Assembly (NCBI GenBank): GCA_039920305.1
Contig: JBDSEA010000082.1
Location: forward strand, 1-18,923
Length of the DNA: 18,923 nucleotides
Reading direction: 5' to 3'
From: DASRAJ01 sp039920305
Lineage (GTDB): Bacteria; Bacteroidota; Bacteroidia; Chitinophagales; UBA10324
This document shows positions 1 through 7,801 of the stretch, piece after piece. Both the position numbers and the translations under genes were made by a program. Position 1 is the stretch's first letter; each line of letters begins with the position of its first letter. Below the pieces are notes generated by a model, which saw only the letters and a list, made by a program, of their open reading frames with translations, ran no database searches and was not told where the DNA came from.

Positions 1-941
1 TGACCAATCTTGACATTCATACGTATGATGCGCTGAATGGTGGATGGGTATTCCGTAAATTTAATGAGAGAAACTATCCCTTTATTTATGCAGTCAACGG
101 GAAGTACGATACCCTGATGGGCTGGACGGAGAAGACTGTTTATTATGATTCGGTAAATGCTACCCATACAGGCGGTTATTATTTCTGGGATAGCAGGAAC
201 CATGGCGGAACTGGCGCCACCTGGGGTGAAATGAATTTCGACTTGTTTCGCTACCGGAGAAATCTATCATATCCGGCATTTGCCAATTGCAGTATTAACG
301 AGGATTATGGGAATGGACTGGCAAGTGATGGTGCAGCGTTCGGTACGGTGAATGGCTTTCTGGACTGGAAAAATGAAATTACCGATGTGGCTGATTCCTG
401 GTCGGCTACTATTTTTTTAAGAGACCTTTTGAAGGAAGACGGAAATGTATATGAATCTCCTGAGCAATGTACCGTTGATGTTACTCTGCGGCGGTTGCAG
501 AATTTCCATCCGGCAGCCGGCGAAACCCTTTCATGGAATTTGTGGCATAAGCTGGATAGAATTCAATCAGGGTCTTTCGTTTATGGCGGCGGATTGGCAA
601 CGATCCCCCAGATATCTGTTTACAAGGATAGTGTCCGGCTCGAGATTATTAGAGGGGAAAGTACTGAAACGGATGTTCCATCTACGCTCGATATTTATCC
701 GAATCCCGCAAGGCAGGATGCAACCATCCGGTTTAATCTTCAGGATGCTCAACAATGCGAAGTAAAAATTTACAATGAGCAGGGAAGTTTGATTTCTGTC
801 CTTAAAAATGAATTCATGAGCGCCGGAACGTATCAGCTCGTATGGAACATTCAAAACAGCAGCATTGGTTCCGGTTTATATTTCGTTACGCTTCAAACGG
901 CGAATGAGCGTATTACCGGAAAGCTGGCGGTCATTAAATAA
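1..941 (+). CDS. 5'-truncated secreted protein with T9SS type A sorting domain
   Basis: The reading frame is open from position 3 through the stop at 939-941, giving at least 312 residues. The first internal ATG at 117 is not a credible start, because the frame continues upstream without a stop and no promoter or signal peptide lies there, so the gene begins before the window. Residues about 1-225 (counted from position 3) form a region rich in Trp, Tyr and Asn with a WDSRNHGG stretch and SYPAFANCSIN, which I cannot place in a named family; a secreted hydrolase is possible but only a guess. From about residue 229 a typical T9SS sorting domain follows: it opens with IYPNPA, has a VKIYNEQG strand and a GLYFV strand, and ends in KLAVIK. 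Such tails direct export across the outer membrane and are removed or anchored by the T9SS sortase. It precedes the esterase gene by 76 bases on the same strand. Confidence 0.85.
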   Translation, partial: TNLDIHTYDALNGGWVFRKFNERNYPFIYAVNGKYDTLMGWTEKTVYYDSVNATHTGGYYFWDSRNHGGTGATWGEMNFDLFRYRRNLSYPAFANCSINEDYGNGLASDGAAFGTVNGFLDWKNEITDVADSWSATIFLRDLLKEDGNVYESPEQCTVDVTLRRLQNFHPAAGETLSWNLWHKLDRIQSGSFVYGGGLATIPQISVYKDSVRLEIIRGESTETDVPSTLDIYPNPARQDATIRFNLQDAQQCEVKIYNEQGSLISVLKNEFMSAGTYQLVWNIQNSSIGSGLYFVTLQTANERITGKLAVIK

Positions 942-993
942 GCACTTAGCAGCGTTGATAAAATTCCGATGTTAGGTAGAAATGTTTTCCGTG

Positions 994-1001
994 TATTTTT
1001 G
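994..1001 (+). promoter_or_regulatory. Bacteroidota -7 promoter element before the esterase gene
   Basis: TATTTTTG matches TAnnTTTG and ends 16 bases before the ATG at 1018, the same spacing as for the promoter of the 12849 gene. No clear TTTG -33 box is seen at the usual distance. The element suggests the esterase can be transcribed independently of the gene upstream. Confidence 0.35.
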
Positions 1002-1017
1002 AAAGGAATTCAGCCAC

Positions 1018-2415
1018 ATGAAAAAAATTTCTGCTCTTATATTAATACTCTGTTCCTTTTTTACATCTGCCCAGGTTACCATCAATATCACCAGTGTGCC
1101 TCTGAATACACCTCCTGATGATGATCTTTATATTGCAGGTACGTTCAACAGCTGGGATCCCGGAAGTCCAACCTATAAACTTACAGAGATCAACGCAGGT
1201 TTTTTTACCATCACGCTTGCATCCGGCAATGGAACCATTGAATTTAAGTTTACAAGGGGTGACTGGGCTAAAGTAGAATGCAAAAGTGACGGATCATTTC
1301 AGCCTAACAGGACATTCACTTATGGCAACAGCGATACACTCAATCTTGTTGTTGAAGGCTGGGATGACCTTGTTAACGGAGGAGTGGCATCTACCGCACT
1401 TTCAAATGTGGTGCTGATGGATGATTCATTTTACATGCCGCAGCTTAACCGTTACCGGAAAATATGGACGTATCTGCCTGATGACTATGATACCGCAATC
1501 AACAAATTCTATCCCGTCATGTACATGCAGGACGGACAGAACCTGTTTGATGACTCGACCTCTTTTGCAGGGGAATGGGAAGTGGATGAAGCACTTCATT
1601 CACTGCAGATGGATGGAAACTATGGGTGCATTGTGATCGGAATTGAAAATGGTGGCTCGAATCGCCTGAATGAATATTCGCCATACTACAATCCTTCTTA
1701 TGGCGGAGGGGAGGGCGATGAGTATTGTGATTTTATGGTAACCACGCTCAAACCGTATATTGATTCACACTTTCGCACACTTTCATCACGGGAATTTACA
1801 GCGGTAGCCGGCAGCTCTATGGGCGGATTAATTTCTTTTTACGCGGCAATGAATTACCAGGATGTATTCAGTAAAGCAGGAGTTTTCTCCCCATCATTCT
1901 GGTTCGACGATTCAATATACATTCACGTGAGCACACAGGGCGCGCAGCAGGACATGAGGTTTTATTTTGTTGCAGGAAGATATGAAAGCAGTGATATGGT
2001 TCCTGACATTCAATCCATGTATGCCACGATGAGCTCTGCTGGTTTTACACCGGATGAAATGGATACAGTCATCATGACTGACGGTCAGCATGCTGAATGG
2101 TTCTGGGCGAGAGAATTTCCGGATTGTTACAAATGGCTATTTTCCAATACCATTGCACACGCTGAGCTTCCTGCTGATGATTCGGTTTTCTTTATCACAC
2201 CAAACCCTGCGCAGGATAAGATATTTCTTCACTCAGAATTTCCTATGAAAAAAATCCGGGTGGAGATTTTTAATTCTGAAGGCAAAAAAGTATTCTCCTC
2301 ACAGCAACACTTTTCAAAGAGTATAAATATTGACTCGCTTAAAAATGGATATTACTTTTTGAAAGTAGAGGATGGAAAGAATTCCTACGCAAAGATTTTT
2401 GCTGTAACTAAGTAA
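1018..2415 (+). CDS. Secreted alpha/beta-hydrolase esterase with N-terminal carbohydrate-binding-like domain and T9SS tail
   Basis: This 465-residue protein has three parts after a signal peptide (about 1-19, ending in SAQ). Residues about 20-115 resemble the beta-sandwich of CBM20/CBM48-type glycan-binding domains (IAGTFNSWDPG near 39-49, FKFTRGDWAKVE near 77-87). Residues about 125-378 are an esterase D/enterochelin-esterase-like alpha/beta hydrolase: MYMQDGQNLFD at 168-178, nucleophile elbow G-S-S-M-G with Ser267, and probable catalytic His358 in TDGQHAEW; Glu323 in GRYES is a candidate acid. Residues about 392-465 form a T9SS sorting domain starting TPNPA and ending KIFAVTK. Family knowledge says such esterases cleave ester bonds of acyl-sugars, feruloyl or siderophore-type substrates; the actual substrate is not readable here. 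The binding-like domain and export tail suggest it acts outside the cell on a polysaccharide-linked ester. The ATG start is supported by the signal peptide and the upstream -7 element. Confidence 0.9.
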   Translation: MKKISALILILCSFFTSAQVTINITSVPLNTPPDDDLYIAGTFNSWDPGSPTYKLTEINAGFFTITLASGNGTIEFKFTRGDWAKVECKSDGSFQPNRTFTYGNSDTLNLVVEGWDDLVNGGVASTALSNVVLMDDSFYMPQLNRYRKIWTYLPDDYDTAINKFYPVMYMQDGQNLFDDSTSFAGEWEVDEALHSLQMDGNYGCIVIGIENGGSNRLNEYSPYYNPSYGGGEGDEYCDFMVTTLKPYIDSHFRTLSSREFTAVAGSSMGGLISFYAAMNYQDVFSKAGVFSPSFWFDDSIYIHVSTQGAQQDMRFYFVAGRYESSDMVPDIQSMYATMSSAGFTPDEMDTVIMTDGQHAEWFWAREFPDCYKWLFSNTIAHAELPADDSVFFITPNPAQDKIFLHSEFPMKKIRVEIFNSEGKKVFSSQQHFSKSINIDSLKNGYYFLKVEDGKNSYAKIFAVTK

Positions 2416-2420
2416 TCTCC

Positions 2421-2807
2421 TTACTGTTTGATAAAGGTGCCGCGATAATTAATCTTACCCTTTTCATCAGTAATCTGGTAAACATATTCTCCTGGTTTCA
2501 GATTACTTACATCTACTGTAGGTGAGCTTAATTTTAATTGCACCGCGATGGCTCCGGCCGCATCAAATATGGTTAAGGTTTTTCCTGAAATATTGATATT
2601 GAGAAAGGTTATAGAATTAGAAGCAGGATTAGGGACTACACTCACTAATTCATCAGCATCAATAATTACTACGTGGGTGGCAGTTCCTTCACTGTCAATC
2701 GCTGCATCGGAATGCTCCTCCTGGTTGGGGAAGTAATTTACTGAGGATTGTGCATGTGCTTGAATGCAACACACCAACATTAGAAAGGCAATTTTGAGAG
2801 TTTTCAA
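2421..2807 (-). CDS. Small secreted protein, mostly a T9SS sorting domain
   Basis: This 128-residue protein has a signal peptide (about 1-20, ending AHAQ), a short 34-residue polar, acidic stretch (21-54), and a T9SS type A sorting domain (about 55-128) opening with VPNPASN and containing LTIFDAAG and PGEYVYQI. The sorting domain is about two thirds of the mature protein, leaving little room for a folded passenger. The start codon is TTG at 2805-2807; the only downstream ATG (2780) would cut the signal peptide in half, and no ATG exists upstream before an in-frame stop. A TAAGTTTG promoter element 31 bases upstream fits the TTG start. It converges on the esterase gene with a gap of only 5 bases. 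The function is unknown; it could be a surface peptide or a remnant of a larger cargo gene, though the frame is intact. Confidence 0.75.
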   Translation of the reverse strand: MKTLKIAFLMLVCCIQAHAQSSVNYFPNQEEHSDAAIDSEGTATHVVIIDADELVSVVPNPASNSITFLNINISGKTLTIFDAAGAIAVQLKLSSPTVDVSNLKPGEYVYQITDEKGKINYRGTFIKQ

Positions 2808-2838
2808 CGAAGTCTTTTCTGTGAGATTATCTATTATG

Positions 2839-2867
2839 CAAACTTAGCCAAATGAATATGATGCCAA
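2839..2867 (-). promoter_or_regulatory. Promoter of the small T9SS protein
   Basis: On the minus strand TAAGTTTG (2846-2839) is an exact TAnnTTTG -7 element. A TTG (2867-2865) lies upstream with an 18-base spacer as a possible -33 box. It sits 31 bases before the TTG start codon at 2807 and supports that start. Confidence 0.45.
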
Positions 2868-2975
2868 CTCTTTTAAATGGGCAAATTCATATATTTTATA
2901 CCTGAATAAGAATGAATATGGCTGGCCATAACTTATCTCTCTTGCTTGAGTACAGATCCTAAGCTTTATCCTGAA

Positions 2976-3740
2976 TTATTTTGATTCTTCAGTCAGCCAT
3001 TTTTTAAAGTGTGAAACTCTTTCAGCGCTTACTGCTGTCTCAAGAGTGGTGGGTGGATGCAGGTTAAGCTTGACCCTTGATTTGGAGATGACGAACATTT
3101 CACGAATGGCTTTTATATTGACGATTATCTGGCGGTTAATCCGGAAAAACATCTTCGGATCCAGAATCTTTTCAAGTTCATCGAGTGTGTAATCAGAAGG
3201 ATATTTTTTACCATCACCGATAACAATGCTCACAATTTTATCCTGGGTGAAGAAATACATTATTTCAGCGATTTCAATGGCACGCATTGTTTGCCCGATT
3301 TTAAGCAACAACCTTTTTTGATATCCTGCAGTTCCTAAATTCATTGCCTCTGTAAGCCGCTCAAAACTATAAGTTGAATATTCAGCCCGAAGCTTTTCGA
3401 GCTTATTGCAGGCCTGCTTAAGCTCATCCTCCTTAATTGGCTTAAGCAGGTAGGCTATTGCATTCACTTCAAAAGCCCGGATCGCATATTCGTCGTAAGC
3501 GGTTGTAAAAATTACAGGACAATTGACCTGGGTCTGTTTCAGAATCTCAAAACAATCACCATCAGCAAGATGAATATCCATGAAAATGAGATCAGGCTGA
3601 TCATGCTTCGCCAGCCACCGCACTGAGGATTCTATGCTGTCGAGGACATCAATGATTTGAACACCTTTAATAACCTCAGCAACCATTTTTTGCAGACGCC
3701 GCGCCGCGGCTACCTCATCTTCAATAATAAGAACTTTCAT
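2976..3740 (-). CDS. LytTR-family response regulator
   Basis: This is a 254-residue DNA-binding response regulator. Residues 1-118 form a receiver domain with acidic residues Glu7/Asp8, phospho-acceptor Asp55 in LIFMDIHL, the Thr79/Thr80 switch region (TTAYDEYA) and Lys100 in YLLKP. Residues about 145-250 form a LytTR DNA-binding domain (KIGQTMRAIEIAEI, FFRINRQIIVNIKAI), which binds direct repeats in target promoters. The ATG start lies 20 bases inside the 3' end of the sensor kinase gene, so the two are translationally coupled and almost certainly a cognate pair. By homology, phosphorylation at Asp55 by the kinase activates DNA binding. Targets cannot be read from the window. All the key receiver residues are present, so there is no sign of degeneration. 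Confidence 0.95.
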   Translation of the reverse strand: MKVLIIEDEVAAARRLQKMVAEVIKGVQIIDVLDSIESSVRWLAKHDQPDLIFMDIHLADGDCFEILKQTQVNCPVIFTTAYDEYAIRAFEVNAIAYLLKPIKEDELKQACNKLEKLRAEYSTYSFERLTEAMNLGTAGYQKRLLLKIGQTMRAIEIAEIMYFFTQDKIVSIVIGDGKKYPSDYTLDELEKILDPKMFFRINRQIIVNIKAIREMFVISKSRVKLNLHPPTTLETAVSAERVSHFKKWLTEESK

Positions 3741-6642
3741 GGAGCACGTTTTTTATCAGGGTTAATTCTATTTGATAATGATCAGCATTCTGTTCGATGG
3801 TGATACGCTTTCCGCCTAAAATTTCGAAGCGGTCGCTGATGCTGCGCAACCCGAAACCGGTGGAGGCAACCTGCTGGGTTTTGGGCTGCCTGTTGTTTTC
3901 AATCACGATGGTTTCCTCATTCTTCATAAAAATGCGAACAGTAAGCGGGCGGGCTTTCGAAACCACATTATGCTTTACTGCATTTTCCACAAGCATCTGA
4001 AGAGTTAAAGGGGGTAACATAAGGTCTTCCCGCTTTTCTCCTACTTCATCAACCAGGCGCAGGCTCTCCCCATGCCGGTGCTGTAAAAGATAAATATAGT
4101 TTGTAACAAGGTGCCATTCTTCTTTGAGGCTGATCATGTCCACATCTTTATAAGTAAGAATGCTTCTGTAAAAATCACTGAGCTTATCTACATAGATAAT
4201 AGCCACCTCCTGGTTTTCATCTATCAATGCAGCAAGGGTGTTAAAGCTGTTGAATAAAAAATGAGGGTTGATCTGGCTTTTAAGTGTTTCAAACTGAAAT
4301 TCAATCTGCTCCTTTTTTCTTTGTTCGTTGCGACGTAAATTTTTTTCCCTGATTTTTACGACGAAAGAAACTATGGAAACCGCTACTATGAAAACAAGCA
4401 AATAAAACCAGATCTGTTTCCAGAAAGGAGGCTCAATGGTGAAAGGAAAACTTACCATGGAGGCATCCCTGAACTGGCTGTTCAATGCGGAGCGTACCTG
4501 AAAATTATAAGTGCCGGGGGGTAGGTTCGGAAATGTAATGAAGCGATCACGGGTTTTGATCCAGTCATTATTGTAACCATCGAGCTTGTATTGATATACT
4601 ACTTTCTCCGGGCTGCTGAAATATAAACCCGCATAATCAAAGGATACATGATTTTGCTTGTAGCTGAAAACCGGCTTTTGATTTTCATCCATGTCATTAA
4701 GGAAAATTTGAACGCCATTAAGCACAGTAAATGGCTTTGAATCCGGCAGGGTGGGTGGCATTCTCACCTTGATTATACCGGATTTTGTTCCAATCCAGAT
4801 ACTTCCGTCGCCATCTTTATTAGATGCATTCAGATTGGGATCCATTCTATTGATTCCCGATTCTGCACCATAATATAAAAACTTATGAGTTGAGGTCTCC
4901 ATCACATCAATCCCGAAATCATTCACAATAATGAGATTACCATGGTCATCGGCTTTGATAGATGAAATACCTATATCACTCAATCCTTCACCAAGTGAAT
5001 AATTCCGGAAGCTTTTCCCATCGAATGAATAGATACCGGCATCAAGGGTAGAAAACCAGATGATCCCGTGCGAATCCTCGGTGATAGAATAGATCACATC
5101 GCTTTTTAAACCGTCATCCTTACAGAAGTTTTGAAATACACCATTATCATATTTGGTTATGCCCTTGCCATCCGTTCCAAACCACACCCTGTTTTTTGAA
5201 TCTATGAAAACGTCATAGACATAATTTTCTTTCAATCCGTTTTCCTGGGTAAATGTTTCTAAAGGCGAATAGCTGTGATCGCTGCTGATGGAGCATCTTG
5301 AAACACCACCGAGGGTGGCGAACCACACATCCCTTCCCTTTCCCGCAATAGAAAGCACATTATCATTGGCGAGCCCCTCATACTCACGAATATTCCTGAG
5401 TGTTCCGGTTTTTTCCTCGTAATAAAAAACACCCTTCCCGAAGGTTCCCATCCAGATATTGCCTGAAGGATCCTCATAGAGGCAAAGAATACTTAATTCA
5501 CCAAGTCTTTCTTTTTCAAACATGGAAGTGATAGACCTGCTTCCATCACTATTCAGAATAACATTATATAGTTTCTCGGGTGTACTCAGCCATAGCTCTC
5601 CGTTCTTTCGGTGTAAAACAGCCTGAATATCGTTCAGGGGAATATCATTTACTGAATGAATGAATTCCAGTTTTTCTCCCGTTGAAAAAAGAAGAATATT
5701 ATTAGCGGCCATCCATATATTACCCTCTGCATCCTGCAATATATCATTGATGCGGTTGGCTCCAAGTCCGCTCGCCCTCCCGCATTCTCTCACCCGCATA
5801 TTGCCGAACAGTTCTACATCTACTATTCCTGATTTTTCAGTTCCCACCCAAAATTCTTCCGGGTTTAAAAGGCATATCCGGGTCACCATTCCATAATTCC
5901 ATTGCTGTAGATTAGAGGGTATAGCAAAGCGACGGGTGATAAGATCATAATAACAAACTCCTTTGTCCTGCATGCCAATCCATATTACGCCGGTTGGACC
6001 ACTCTGCACGGTGCGAACAATGTTATCCGGCAATCCCTGCGCCTGCGACAAGCGCTCAACTATTTTTTTATCATTTTCCCATGAACAAATTGAAAGTCCC
6101 ACATCTGTGCCACACCAAACTTCACCGCTCTTGCAGACTGTAAGCGCATAAACTGAATTATCACTTAAGCCATCATCAATATTAAAATTGTACAGATGAT
6201 TGTTTCGAATGGTATACAAACCTTCACCATAGGTGGAGAACCAGATATTTCCGCTTGAATCACTTGCGAAATCCGTAATGGCAACTTTAGGTGTTCCTTC
6301 CTGTGGCGAGTATTCAGATAGAAGATTGTGCTTTAAAAGCATGATGGCACCATCCTCATATCCAATCCACAGACAGCCGGTCTTGTCGCACATAATTGCT
6401 GTTACTGCAGGATTCGGGGTACTGTCAGACCCGCTGATCTTCTGGAAATTATAGCCATCATACCGGTAAAGTCCTGCTGAAGTACCAATCCAGATGTAAT
6501 GCTGCTGGTCCTGATAGATTTTGTTTATACGCAATGAGCCGCCCTCGCGAGTAATATCAAGCTCTTTTAAAAATGGAATTTGTGCATGCAGGAACATGCT
6601 ATGCAACAGGATCACGGCAATTCCTGAAATAAATTTTCTCAT
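3721..6642 (-). CDS. Propeller-type sensor histidine kinase (Y_Y_Y / LytS-like)
   Basis: This is a membrane sensor kinase of about 973 residues from the ATG at 6642. After a signal peptide (ending about residue 21) come 14 visible propeller motifs of the form [ILV]W[ILFM]Gx..G[IL].., consistent with two seven-bladed beta-propellers (about 45-630). A Y_Y_Y domain follows (about 665-735; YQYKLDGYNNDW), then one transmembrane segment (about 743-762) and a cytoplasmic LytS-type kinase: phospho-acceptor His794 in QINPHFLFNSFN, N-box NAVKHN near 887-892, and an ATP-lid region with STGFGLRSISDRF. The classic DxGxG box is replaced by ENNRQP, which I believe is common in this subfamily. The frame could also start at GTG 6654, overlapping yceI by 8 bases; I prefer ATG 6642, four bases after the yceI stop, because the signal peptide is then compact. 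It is coupled to the response regulator by a 20-base overlap. Related periplasmic propeller sensors often detect glycans; the ligand here is unknown. Confidence 0.94.
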   Translation of the reverse strand: MRKFISGIAVILLHSMFLHAQIPFLKELDITREGGSLRINKIYQDQQHYIWIGTSAGLYRYDGYNFQKISGSDSTPNPAVTAIMCDKTGCLWIGYEDGAIMLLKHNLLSEYSPQEGTPKVAITDFASDSSGNIWFSTYGEGLYTIRNNHLYNFNIDDGLSDNSVYALTVCKSGEVWCGTDVGLSICSWENDKKIVERLSQAQGLPDNIVRTVQSGPTGVIWIGMQDKGVCYYDLITRRFAIPSNLQQWNYGMVTRICLLNPEEFWVGTEKSGIVDVELFGNMRVRECGRASGLGANRINDILQDAEGNIWMAANNILLFSTGEKLEFIHSVNDIPLNDIQAVLHRKNGELWLSTPEKLYNVILNSDGSRSITSMFEKERLGELSILCLYEDPSGNIWMGTFGKGVFYYEEKTGTLRNIREYEGLANDNVLSIAGKGRDVWFATLGGVSRCSISSDHSYSPLETFTQENGLKENYVYDVFIDSKNRVWFGTDGKGITKYDNGVFQNFCKDDGLKSDVIYSITEDSHGIIWFSTLDAGIYSFDGKSFRNYSLGEGLSDIGISSIKADDHGNLIIVNDFGIDVMETSTHKFLYYGAESGINRMDPNLNASNKDGDGSIWIGTKSGIIKVRMPPTLPDSKPFTVLNGVQIFLNDMDENQKPVFSYKQNHVSFDYAGLYFSSPEKVVYQYKLDGYNNDWIKTRDRFITFPNLPPGTYNFQVRSALNSQFRDASMVSFPFTIEPPFWKQIWFYLLVFIVAVSIVSFVVKIREKNLRRNEQRKKEQIEFQFETLKSQINPHFLFNSFNTLAALIDENQEVAIIYVDKLSDFYRSILTYKDVDMISLKEEWHLVTNYIYLLQHRHGESLRLVDEVGEKREDLMLPPLTLQMLVENAVKHNVVSKARPLTVRIFMKNEETIVIENNRQPKTQQVASTGFGLRSISDRFEILGGKRITIEQNADHYQIELTLIKNVLHESSYY

Positions 6643-6646
6643 TTTA

Positions 6647-7204
6647 TTATTCACTGTTCGGTTTCAAAATCGCATTCAGGGTCACTTCAATCTCCGGCGA
6701 AATCTTTTGATATACCACACGCGGCACCTTTATGTTATGATCTTCAAGCAGCACTGTAAACTGAGCGCTCACTCCCAGGGTATTATCTTTTACCGTTAAC
6801 ATTCCCTTGATAATGCGTTCCCTTTTAACCCCATGAAGCTCAAGAATTCCTTTCGAGCGCACTTCGTAAGAACCCCCCTGACTGAAATCAACTTCTTCAA
6901 TAAACTTTCCCTTAAAAGTTGCTTCAGGAAACTCATCTGATTCTATATAATTTTCATTGAAATGCTCCTGCTGTAAACCTGAATTAAAACCCTGGAAAGT
7001 ATTTACACTGATAGCAAAAAAAAATGTTCTTGAGCTAATATCAATTGCTCCGCGCACTTGGTTGGTACTTGCTTTAATTATTTCAAGCGGTGCATACGAA
7101 AAGAAGTTTGCCACACCATCACTACAACTAAAAACCAATGGTGATTCCCGGGTTTGCTTACACAAACACGGAAGAATTGTAACCAAAAGAAAAATTTTTT
7201 TCAT
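6647..7204 (-). CDS. YceI-like domain periplasmic protein
   Basis: This 185-residue protein has an N-terminal hydrophobic leader (about 1-16) and a YceI-like lipocalin-type domain. The diagnostic stretch is at residues 77-99 (LQQEHFNENYIESDEFPEAT), followed by GILELHGVKRERIIKGMLTV and the late strand KISPEIEVTLNA. YceI family proteins bind isoprenoid or other amphiphilic lipids in a beta-barrel pocket; ligand and role vary between members. The Cys residues at the leader end (PCLC) do not form a convincing lipobox. The longest frame begins at TTG 7207, but an ATG directly follows at 7204 and gives an ordinary MKK signal peptide, so I start there. It is the first gene of an operon, with the sensor kinase starting four bases after its stop and the response regulator after that. 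A near match to the -7 element (TAGATTTT, 7236-7229) lies upstream but lacks the final G. Confidence 0.88.
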   Translation of the reverse strand: MKKIFLLVTILPCLCKQTRESPLVFSCSDGVANFFSYAPLEIIKASTNQVRGAIDISSRTFFFAISVNTFQGFNSGLQQEHFNENYIESDEFPEATFKGKFIEEVDFSQGGSYEVRSKGILELHGVKRERIIKGMLTVKDNTLGVSAQFTVLLEDHNIKVPRVVYQKISPEIEVTLNAILKPNSE

Positions 7205-7801
7205 CAAAATTTATGACCCTCCAATGCAAAAATCTACCAAAATATTTTTACACCCCCACATAACTCATCATTTGTTTTATCCTGCTCAGTTCTTCCATAT
7301 GCCTGCTGAATGAATAAGATTTTTAACCTCCGCAAGATCACTCATAATTTTGAAGCAATAAATATTTCCTGAGTGAAGGTGGGGATTTTAACACCTGAAG
7401 CCGGAAAAACTCAATTCGAATTAGAATAAAAAAAACCTTCTTATATGGATACCCTACAATTAAAAAAAGAAACTGAAAACCGGACCGGTAAAACCGCGGT
7501 TAATACCATTGATGGAAATGAGAATATTTATCAGCATTCAACCCTTCAAGTGCTTTTCGGGGGTAATCGCTTTTATATTCTTGCCACCTTTATTTTATTT
7601 CTTTTGCTTGATGGTACTGCATTGATCGCCGTAGCGGGAAATCAATGAAGTAAAACCCCCCTGTTTCAAGGGTAATACGCATAGAGATTGTGAAAAAACC
7701 TATCCAGGTATTACTCAGTGTAAACATTTTATTTAAATCAAAGAGGTTTCAATAACCGGAGCAGTTACAAATCGGGAGAGCGCTTTCGACCCTTAACTAC
7801 T
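7205..7801. other. Sparse intergenic region
   Basis: Apart from the doubtful small ORF at 7445-7648 this stretch of nearly 600 bases holds no recognisable gene. It separates the yceI operon from the DUF1361 gene, which both run on the minus strand. A TAATTTTG element on the plus strand (7345-7352) matches the -7 promoter consensus and could serve the small ORF, but it has no good -33 box and leaves a leader of more than 80 bases. A 7-base inverted repeat, GTAATAC (7672-7678) and GTATTAC (7708-7714), lies after the small ORF with a 29-base spacer; I assign no function to it. No RNA gene or strong terminator was seen. Confidence 0.5.
7445..7648 (+). CDS. Possible small single-pass membrane protein
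   Basis: This 67-residue ORF stands alone in the gap. Residues 1-40 are polar with several Asn, Thr and Lys residues, and residues about 43-64 form one strongly hydrophobic segment (FYILATFILFLLLDGTALIA) interrupted by a single Asp. Codon use is similar to neighbouring genes, and a TAATTTTG -7 element occurs about 92 bases upstream. Against it: no family is recognised, no ribosome-binding site is visible, it has no operon partner, and an ORF of this size can occur by chance. I would treat it as a hypothetical gene until homologues show conservation. Confidence 0.33.
   Translation: MDTLQLKKETENRTGKTAVNTIDGNENIYQHSTLQVLFGGNRFYILATFILFLLLDGTALIAVAGNQ

Noticed and set aside
2851..2920. Direct repeat AATGAATATG at 2851-2860 and 2911-2920, spaced 60 bases apart, in the gap upstream of the 2807 gene.
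   Set aside because: A ten-base AT-rich repeat with only two copies; no further copies or link to the LytTR regulator's typical repeat pattern could be shown.
5259..5477. Alternative frames inside the kinase gene and the many other overlapping frames within long genes.
   Set aside because: They lie wholly inside strongly supported genes in other frames and show no domain, signal peptide or promoter of their own.
6643..6654. GTG start for the sensor kinase overlapping the YceI gene by 8 bases.
   Set aside because: ATG 6642 gives an ordinary signal peptide and sits four bases after the YceI stop; the GTG start adds only four residues and remains possible.
7672..7714. Inverted repeat GTAATAC / GTATTAC after the small ORF.
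   Set aside because: The arms are short and far apart, with no T run, no promoter nearby and no sign of an RNA gene.
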